From Excoecaria cochinchinensis (lineage: Eukaryota; Streptophyta; Magnoliopsida; Malpighiales; Euphorbiaceae): a DNA stretch of 64,000 nt. The notes below the pieces were generated by a model. That model saw nothing but the letters and a program-made list of their open reading frames with translations, ran no database searches and was not told the origin of the DNA. Numbering within the stretch: the stretch's first letter is position 1; each line of letters opens with the position of its first letter. The position numbers and the translations under genes were made by a program. The DNA lies in NCBI GenBank assembly GCA_947683425.1, contig CANTUQ010000037.1, positions 1,240,001 through 1,304,000 on the forward strand, given 5' to 3'. This document shows positions 56,499-64,000 of the stretch, piece by piece.

Positions 56499-57520
56499 CA
56501 CTACAAAAAAACACAAATTAGTGATGGGCATATTTTCGTCGCTAATTAGCAACTGTTTTTAGAATTAGTCGTGAAAATCCTTTTTTGTTACTAAATTAAC
56601 GACGGTGTCATTTGTTGACGACATAGCAATGGAAAAAAAAAAGAAACAGTCGCTAAAATTTGGCAGTAAATTAATGGCGTCATTTTTGTTACTAAATTAA
56701 CGACGGTGTCATTTGTCGCTAAAAAATATACAATTTTTCTATTATGGAAAATTATGTTGCAACTGAATTCTAGTCGCTAATTGATGTTGAAATTTAGCAA
56801 CTATATAACGAGGCGATATTGGTTGCTAAATTTGGAGGTAAATTTCAGCGTATTTGTTTGCGAAGGTTTTAGTGACTAATTTGTGTTGTCGCTTAAGGTG
56901 TAATAATTATTTAATCAAATTTAGTGACAGTGGTGTTTTAGTCGCTATTTGAAAAAAAAATAACAAAATATTTACTAACTCTACTACTTAAAAATTTATC
57001 TTTCTCTCTCTCAGTATTCTCAAATTAAGATAAAATCGTGAAAAGAGGAACCGAGGGGGGAAGAGAGAGAGAGAGAGCACGGCGGAGGGCAACGCCGTTG
57101 ACCATCGACGGTGGCGAGTCGACGCTCTCGTTGCATCGGCCAACCCACCTGACTTATCCTCTCTCCATTCATGCTTTCTGCTCCATTTTTTAGAAAGAGG
57201 AAGTCAAAGCTTCTCTTGTTATCTTTTGCCACCTACGGTGACTGGTGGCGATACATGTGGCAGCAGAGGACTCCTGGTGATCAGGCAAAATTTTCGGTGT
57301 CCTCACTCGTCGGCGATGAAGGGATAGACGTTGAGGAGAACCGAAGTTTTCGACGCCGATTTCGGTCAAATATCGAGGAGTATTGGCATATGACCATCGG
57401 CAAAGGAATCTCGATGCCTTGAGCTTCACTCCGGCAGTGGTGGTGTCTTCGGTGGAACTCTGGTGATCAGCAAAGGGGACCAAAACGGTAGAAAGACTGT
57501 AAGTGACTACCAAAATTATT
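56499..57520 (+). mobile_element. CACTA5, left part of a CACTA element
   Basis: Starts CACTACAAAAAAACACAAATTAG after GTA. A degenerate array runs to about 56950 (TTAGTCGCTA, TTAGCAACT, GTCGCTAAA). A GC/purine block follows at 57040-57510. An open frame at 57171-57422 (83 codons, +) lies in that block and shows no known domain. No TAGTG right end occurs before 64000. The element is therefore truncated, or its right end lies outside the window beyond nested LTR elements. Confidence 0.75.
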
Positions 57521-58370
57521 TTTCCATCTGATTTTTACATAAATCAGCTTTGTTAGGAACTATTTTTACAAATTATAGTATGTGAGATTATGTTGTTAGT
57601 TGATTTGTTTGTTGTGTTTATTGAAATGAATCGTACTGCTAAGAAAGTTATGATTGATGGAAAAATGTAAATGTTTAAGTTTGTCTTATTGTTAATTCAG
57701 TTGGTTAAATTGTTTGAATACTTTAATGTTTTTCTTTAATTTCGTAATTGAGGAAATTTCTGAAGTGTAGCAACTGAATAATCCACTTTGAGCTATGTAA
57801 TTATTAACTGTATTGAAGAAATGTAAATTTGGGTGGTCTAGCTAATTAACGTTTAGAGTAAGAGTTAAAAACTTAGTTCATTGATTGATAAAATTGAATC
57901 CAAATAGGATGAGGGGATTTTTCTTTATATTATGATGTCATTGAATTTTGTATATGTGAGAAATGATATGTTGGTAAGAACTGGATATTTGTTAAATTGC
58001 TTATGGAGTTTGGTTTGGCCTTGATGAAATTCTTGAAGTGAGTTTTACTTTTTTTAACATTCCATTGAGATAACTGAATGGTTGGTTGTGAATGAGTACA
58101 AAAAGGACTGGTCAAGTTTATAAATGGGGATTGGTGTTGGGTATGTATTGTGTCGCCAAGTTGGTTTGGCCAAACATAGTTTTAGGGGTTTCCAAACTCA
58201 TACAAAGTTGAATTATGAGGAATGGGATAATTTAACTTAATAAATATAATTCAAACTGTGGAAGATGTTAGTAGTTAAATTAATTAAATCAAGTGCTTGA
58301 AAGTGTCATAGAATTCAAATGAATTGGTAATATGAGTTAATTTGACTTGAAGTAATAAAACTGGTTCTAA

Positions 58371-58427
<57 letters not shown>

Positions 58428-58630
58428 TGTTGGTTTGGCCATTGAAGTGATAGTAATGATGTTTAAAATTGATTTATAAATGGTGGACTAGTCTTGGCTT
58501 ATTAGATTCTTGATAGTTATGATATGCATATTATGCACTCTTTTTGCTATATAATTGTTTGGAAGGTATTTATATGATTAATTTGATGCTTAACACCAGG
58601 TAATAATTTGATGCTCTATTTGATGCTTAA
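57521..58630. other. T-rich non-coding sequence, possibly CACTA5 interior
   Basis: No coding sequence recognised. A (TA)n(CA)n tract lies at 58378-58428. It is intron-like in composition. Confidence 0.45.
58378..58428. repeat. (TA)n(CA)n compound microsatellite
   Basis: TA run directly followed by a CA run. Confidence 0.9.
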
Positions 58631-59083
58631 TATGTAATGCCCCAATTTGCACCTTAGTCATTTTGGATATGTTCGGGAATATATTCGGGGATAAATGAGA
58701 ATAATTGTGTTTATAAGTTAATGCATAATTAGAATTAATTTGTTTGTTAGAAATTTATCTAATTGAAGAGATTGATTTAGTAATTTTACATGTGAGGACT
58801 TAATTGTATAAATATGTGGATTTAATTGCATTAATTGAGTAGTTAAAGTGTCAATGAATAAATATATTTAATCAATGGTCAAATGTATGAAATTAAGAAA
58901 GAAGAAAGATCAAATAGTAAAAAGACAAGGGGAACCAATCACACTTAGACATCCATCAACTCTAGACTTGGGAGGAAACTTCTTCATGGCTTTATAAGCT
59001 ATGAAGGTCGGCTACCAAGAAAAAGAAGACAACTAGCCAACTTTTCTCCTTCAAGGCAGCCTTCTTCCATCTTCTTGACACCC
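58625..59083 (+). mobile_element. Gypsy-type LTR fragment (TGTAATGCCCC start)
   Basis: TGTAATGCCCCAATTTGC near 58634 is a typical plant gypsy LTR start. A TATA-like CTTTATAAGCT lies near 58990. The sequence is cut by LTR2 at 59084 and no continuation is seen. Confidence 0.5.
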
Positions 59084-60446
59084 TGTGACGCGCGCCGAAC
59101 TTAGCAAAGGTCCTCATTGAATCCGTTTTTAGGATTCGAGGGATTAGTTCGCATCTTTTGATCTTAGGTGCCATGAGACATCTTGGATGCCTCATTTCCA
59201 ATAGAACATTGGGAAGGATTATCTAGCCTCATGACGCCTTTAGGCACCTTTGAGATATTTTGGAGTTGCCATCCAATTTACAAGAAATTAGAAAAGGTCT
59301 CTAACCTCTTATTGGTCTAAACCGAAGATTGGTGACCGGAATTTCACTCTTATTTATGCTTTGGTTAATTATAAATGAGTTTTTAACTTTTTAAAATTCT
59401 ACCTCTCCTCTCACACGATTGATGCATTTAAGTAAAAGCGCATTGCAAGTATTCAAAAGCAATAAATAAAAGGTATAAAGAAAAACGATAAACAAAGCGA
59501 TAAAGGAAAGCAATAAACACGTCAAGCACATAATTACAACAGAAATAGGGGCGGAATACAACCCCAAATAAAAGAATAGTGAAAAACGTAAATTGGAACG
59601 GAATACAATCCCAAAATGAAATTAAATAATGTTGTCCCAAAATTAATTACAAGGGCCCAAAAGAAAATACATGAATATAAATTTAAGACAAACAAATAAA
59701 GTCAAATATAAGAAAAACATATATAAATCGGGGCATTTGTTTGGTTTAAGAACATTAGTTCCTTCGCGCTTATTTAAAGAGGGCTCGAAGAGTTTGCTGA
59801 TCGTCAGTTCGAAAACCGGGATGAGTGATCCCAATTTTGGAGAAAATTAACTCTTCGTTTTATTATGGCATTTTACATTGCTTGACTAAAATGAGGGACA
59901 TTGGTCCCAAATTTATTAGTAAATATTTCAATTTAATCATAAAAGTATTTTTGTGATTTTTTATCTCACGCGTGCATAAAATAAAAACATGTTATTTACA
60001 AACAAGCACAACACATAAAAAAGAATAGGGAAGGTCTCACCGAACAACGCGGTCTTCTACGCGTTGTGACCCACCCGGGAGGTCATAGAAATGCTCACAC
60101 AATGCGACTCAAATTAAATCTCATACAGAAAAAATTTTATTAAAAAATATTAGAAATAATTCTAAAAAATTAATCAAATAAAGATAAAATAAACATAGGA
60201 CATGTTAATTCAGTATACAAATAATCCATATGTGAAGGAAATAAAATAAATCATGCAAAAACCTAAGGTTAATGACGGAACAATAATAAAATTGCGATAA
60301 CAATAATAACAATAACAATCGTGGCATAATAGCTCCAATCAAATAATAATAATGATAATGATATGATAATAACAGTAGCATGACAATAAATAATGATAAT
60401 ATAAACTAAACATAAAACAATAATACTACTAATCATAATCCAATGA

Positions 60447-60505
<59 letters not shown>
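60447..60505. repeat. (AAT)n microsatellite in LTR2
   Basis: Long AAT run flanked by degenerate AAT/GAT sequence (60290-60600). It corresponds to the run in LTR1. Confidence 0.85.
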
Positions 60506-60507
<2 letters not shown>

Positions 60508-61074
60508 GCAGGACAATAATAATGATAATGATAATACCCTCAAATAACAATAATGATAATAATAATAGTGATAATAATAATAATAGTAATAGTGATATAT
60601 AATGAAAATAATGAAAGCAGCTAGAAAAACAATGCTAATAAAAATAATACAAGGACAAAAACGTGGACAGTGGTAAAAAGTTGGTAAAAATGGAAATAAA
60701 AAGAAAAGCCAACAACTGCAACAATAAAAAGACTAGAAAAATAATAATGAAACATGGTAATAATATCGAAAAAATAAATATTAACAACAATAAATAATAT
60801 ACAAAAATAAATGAGAACGAGTCCAAAAATATTTACCCTCAGAATTTAGAGAAAAGCGGTGTTTAGATCCGTCCTCCTTGTCGAGATTTGCGGTGATGAA
60901 TACTCGAAGAAAATATAAAAATCTGTGTTTTTGAATTAGTTAACTCAAAGAAATATCTTTGGTAAAAATATGTTTGACGGATGATTGAGCAAAGGAAATT
61001 AATTTTCCAAACTCAAACCATCCGAGAACTAAATATTCTTAAAGAAGATGAAGAAAAATAAAGTCTTGAAATTC

Positions 61075-61295
61075 CTAAAATATTCTTTTCTTTTCAAAAC
61101 CCCGACTGCTTCTTCCAGTTGAGAGAAAAAACCTTTTTCTTTCCAAGTGCAGCTCCCTTACAAATGAAAACCAATCAGCCTTTGTTTCCCTGTCTTGCCC
61201 CAAAGTGGGAAAAAAAACCTTTTTCTTTCCAAGTGCAGCTCCCTTACAAATGAAAACCAATCAGCCTTTTGTTTCCCCGTCTTGCCCCAAAGTGG
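61075..61295. repeat. ~120-bp direct repeat in LTR2
   Basis: A unit with AAAAAACCTTTTTCTTTCCA, AGTGCAGCTCCCTTACAAAT, CCAATCAGCCTTTGTTTCC and CTTGCCCCAAAGTGGGAAAA occurs twice in tandem (about 61125-61215 and 61210-61300). Minus-strand frames repeating FSFVRELHLERKR come from it. Confidence 0.8.
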
Positions 61296-61420
61296 GAAAA
61301 GACAAAATGCTCTTTTCATTTTTCGTTAACCAAAAAATGCACAAAAATGTGAAACAAACGAAAAAAAAACAGACTGGAAATTGACCAGGAAACATAGAAG
61401 GTGAGGCAAAAATGCCCGCG

Positions 61421-61575
61421 CGAAACCCCATGACGCTCGCCCCAGGGGGGCGTGCATCGCCCAGCGAGGTGCGCCCCAGGAGGGCGCACCCCAAGCTGGC
61501 GCACGCTCCCTCAGCAGCGCACGCCCGCAGGCGTACGCCGCTCCTGTGCTGGCGCGGCCCGCACACGTGGCGCGC
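61421..61575. repeat. GC-rich palindromic island in LTR2
   Basis: Strong GC island in AT-rich surroundings, with GGTGCGCCCCAGG/AGGGCGCACC, GGGGGGCGTGCATCGCCC, CAGCGCACGCCCGCAGGCGT and GCGCGGCCCGC. It occupies the same relative position as the LTR1 island but with different motifs. Frames through it are compositional. Confidence 0.7.
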
Positions 61576-61979
61576 GAATAAAAATAAATAAGTAAATAAA
61601 TAATAAAAATAAAATAAAATAAGATGTAAAAATAAAAAATAAAAATAAAAATAAGAGTAAAAATGTAAATTTTTTAATTAAAATTTTTAGAAGAATAAGG
61701 GAGATTTTCGACAAGGAAAATATCATTATTGACACCTCTACTTGTGGCAAGTATCATTTTTATCATCGGGTAATCCTGATCTTGGACCGCCTCGGGACCC
61801 AGTGTCTACAGTTGTCCCCAATTTTGGGGAACCTAGAGCTTAGGTCTCTGGGTGAGCCAAAATTCAGAAAAGAAGAAGAAGTGCGTACCTGAGGCGGTTG
61901 TCTTCCCGTTCATGTTGATGAAATCATCTCCTTAAGTCGCCATATAGACTGTGAAATGAATTTTCATCCTTCTAGGTGA

Positions 61980-62545
61980 TGCGTCAAGTCCGTTCCAGAC
62001 CTATGAAGCGCGAGAGTGGCTCTTCTGAGCTGCATCGAGTCTGCTCCAGACTTAAAAAGTGCGAGGTTGTTCTTCTGAATGTCACCGAGCCTGCTCCAGG
62101 CTTACAAACTGCGAGAGGTGCTCTCTTGAGCTGCACCGAGTTTGGTTCAGACTTGCAAAGTGCAGGGGTCGTCCTTCTGAACTGCACCGAGCTTGCTCCA
62201 GACTTACAAAGTATGGGGGTGTTCTTCTGAACTGCACCGAGCCTGCTCCAGGCTTACAAAGTGCGAGAGGTGCTCTTCTGAGCTGCACCGATTCTGCTCC
62301 AGACTTACAAAGTGCGGGGGTATTTTTCTGAACTGCACCGAGCCTGCTCCAGGCTTACAAAGTGCGAAAGGTGCTCTTCTTAGCTGCACCGAGTCTGCTT
62401 CAGACTTACTAAGTGCGAGGGTTCCATCTCCTGATGGTGGCGTGCCGAGTCTGCTCCAGACTTACAAAATGCGAGGATTGCTCTTCTGAGCTGCACCGAA
62501 TCTGCTCCAAACTTATAAAGTGTGAGGGTTCCATCTTCTGATGGT
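61980..62545. repeat. 50/51-bp tandem repeat array
   Basis: About ten units anchored on TGCACCGAG (61-bp context CTGCTCCAGACTTACAAAGTG). Anchor positions are about 62031, 62081, 62132, 62183, 62233, 62284, 62334, 62385, 62441 (variant) and 62493. Units alternate between a CCAGGCTTACAAAGTGCGAG form and a CCAGACTTACAAAGTGCGGG form, giving a ~101-bp dimer. GGTTCCATCTCCTGATGGTG insertions mark the last units. Overlapping frames on both strands are repeat artefacts. Confidence 0.92.
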
Positions 62546-63452
62546 GTTGGTTCTTACTTTGATATTTCCTGCAAAGTTATGTGCATAGAAGTATATACAA
62601 GAAATTGTATGCATATGACATGAGATGTAAATGCTTGCAAAAAATGGATAGACCACGTCCTAGGCGATCCAGGGTCCGTTAAGGATGCGGCTTGGCTGCT
62701 CCACCATGCCCCCAAGGATCCAGAAGAGTTTATCTTGGCTTTAGGGATTCTAACCCAAAACTGTTTTAGAGAGAACCGTCTGGTGTGCATCTTTACCCCT
62801 CGGTTAACAAGCATGCACCCTTTTGCTATGAGCCGTGAAGTATCTTGCCCCATGATTCTCACTCATGCTCTGTATCATGCACTTTTTACTTGAAGGGAGG
62901 TCATCCTAAGTAATGTCGCCTTATCGCTCCAGGTATCGGAGGTCATTATTTTAAAGGTAGTGCGCCCCTTTCACACTAGCTTTTCTTAGCGGGAAATGCG
63001 TTCTTTTTGGATTTTCACATAATTCCGTGCCTTATTTTTTGCCTGGAATGGACCCAACCCAAACCAACGGCTTTTATTCATTTTATTTTTTGTAGGACAG
63101 ACTGCCTGTTTCCAGGTTTTCACCCTATCCTTTGGCCTAACTTTTGCTTATAGCACCAATTACGGTTTTTATCTCTAATGGCCCTTTTTTTTTGAGGTGT
63201 GGCTATAAGAAAAATCGAAGCTACTATCAGAGCCTCCTTCTATAGCAATCGGCAATTATTCGCTGAGATATCTTCCCCTAAACAACGATTATATCCCCTC
63301 GCCCCCTCCGACGAAGGTCTTGTTCGATTGGGTGAGGTGGCTAACAAGGGTCAACTCCCTATGCCCCTGGCTCTCTTTTCTGTTCTCTTGTGGGGATTTC
63401 TTGAGACCACTTTGGATATCATCGCCTGTTGCGTTTGATAGTTCGGATGAAT
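62546..63452. other. Unrecognised sequence, probably interior of the LTR2 element
   Basis: Moderate GC content unlike the AT-rich surroundings. Short frames exist (for example 62554-62862 on -), but none shows a known domain. Confidence 0.4.
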
Positions 63453-63905
63453 TCAAGATGTCATGAGGCATCCTCTATCTTTCCAGGGTGGCATCTCATC
63501 CTCGGTCTTCACCCCTAAATACCATAGCCTCGGATACGGTTGCTTGCAAAAACTGTCATACCACAGATCCAAAACTGCACCGTTGCCTCCACAAGTGCGC
63601 ATAATTGGTGGGTGTTTAGTCCCGCATTTGATAACAGGGCCCATCGACTTAAGCATCTGGCCGGTGAGAGCAGGAGCGGAGTATAGCCATTTAGATTTCA
63701 CACATTCAATAATGAATGGCATTTCTCTTTTTATAAAAGAACTAGGAAATGATGCGTGCATGGGTTGAACTGCTTTTGTTTTATATTTCTTTTTTTTTTG
63801 CAAAATTGCGTACATTTCAATATGATTTCTCCATACATGATCATCATTTAACATAGATTCAGAATGAAAGATTACATCTAATCTCGAAGTGGATCTTGTA
63901 AGCAT
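63453..63905 (-). CDS. Hypothetical ORF, 150 codons
   Basis: Open from ATG 63905 to a stop at 63453, with a KKKKYKTK basic stretch near codon 37, then FIIECVKSKWLYSAPALTGQ, CGTKHPPIMRTCGGNGAVL and RLWYLGVKTEDEMPPWKDRG. It is longer than chance frames in this region and its composition is protein-like. I recognise no family. It lies about 1.6 kb on the body side of LTR2, so it could be part of a retroelement or a host fragment. A competing frame on the plus strand (63463-63768) means the call is uncertain. Confidence 0.35.
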   Translation of the reverse strand: MLTRSTSRLDVIFHSESMLNDDHVWRNHIEMYAILQKKKKYKTKAVQPMHASFPSSFIKREMPFIIECVKSKWLYSAPALTGQMLKSMGPVIKCGTKHPPIMRTCGGNGAVLDLWYDSFCKQPYPRLWYLGVKTEDEMPPWKDRGCLMTS

Positions 63906-64000
63906 CAGACTCTTGTTTCCAATCAGCCCTCTCGGGTTTTCTTGATTGGATATTTTCTCTCAAACCTCTAATTTTTACCCAGAGTGCCTTTTTTCGGTTT

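Larger units (their letters stand above)
59084..61810 (-). mobile_element. LTR2, gypsy-type LTR of the LTR1 family
   Basis: TGTGACGCGCGCC to CCCAGTGTCTACA, 2727 bp, matching LTR1 ends and internal words. Flanks CACCC and GTTGT do not match, so this is not a solo LTR with duplication. One side probably leads into an element body. Read on the minus strand, AATTGGGGACAAC directly precedes TGTAGACACTGGG, a plausible purine tract before a 3' LTR. That would place the element body at positions above 61810. Confidence 0.7.

Noticed and set aside
61976..62489. Overlapping frames with repeated ELHRACSRLTKC peptides
   Set aside because: The 50/51-bp unit mix shifts frame between copies, and similar frames exist on both strands. 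No start or promoter evidence supports translation.
1..64000. tRNA genes, rRNA, riboswitches, bacterial-type operons or origins
   Set aside because: Nothing with the needed conserved boxes or layout was seen; the content is plant nuclear repeats.

Overview
The window is repeat-dominated nuclear DNA of a flowering plant, most likely a eudicot. The evidence is its very AT-rich composition, plant-type snRNA promoters, CACTA (En/Spm), MULE and hAT DNA transposons, Ty1/copia and Ty3/gypsy LTR elements, and a plant mobile domain exon. The species cannot be named from the sequence. I see no intact protein-coding host gene. The only genes that look functional are two spliceosomal RNA genes, U5 (about 258-388, +) and U2 (16838-17033, -). 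Each has an upstream sequence element and a TATA box at RNA polymerase II spacing.

Left part (1-18.4 kb). The two convergent snRNA genes bracket a block into which CACTA1 (1303-4872), a MULE/plant-mobile-domain relic (about 5.5-7.3 kb) and CACTA2 (8225-16458) have inserted. CACTA2 still shows both En/Spm-type genes, a TNP2-class transposase and a PF03004-class protein, both decayed and on the minus strand.

Middle part (18.4-56.5 kb). This is one nested transposon stack. The substrate is an old minus-strand copia element (copia-1), whose RNase H, RT, integrase and protease/gag pieces are scattered at 19.4-20.4, 39.44-39.68, 51.6-52.45 and 55.5-56.5 kb. Into it went copia-2 (20400-39441, +), a 12-kb hAT (39677-51614) and CACTA4 (52454-55495). 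Copia-2 was itself hit by a gypsy-type LTR (22310-24829), a 3-kb hAT (25560-28542) and a solo LTR (33548-38980), and that LTR holds CACTA3 (33691-36778). The 12-kb hAT holds a solo copia LTR, a LINE with an 18-bp target duplication, and CACTA-A and CACTA-B, with a further LTR inside CACTA-B. CACTA4 holds a hAT MITE. Many junctions are fixed by exact target-site duplications.

Right part (56.5-64 kb). CACTA5 starts at 56499 and its other end is not in view. It is followed by a truncated gypsy LTR and a second LTR of the 33.5-kb family (59084-61810). Beyond that lie a 50/51-bp tandem array and unrecognised sequence.

The more unusual signals are: arrays of short palindromes, a different one in each of several unrelated LTRs; CACTA elements whose two ends carry different subterminal motifs; a leader ORF in copia-2 whose frame continues across a nested LTR; and the snRNA gene pair. 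No new enzymatic or defence system is visible.
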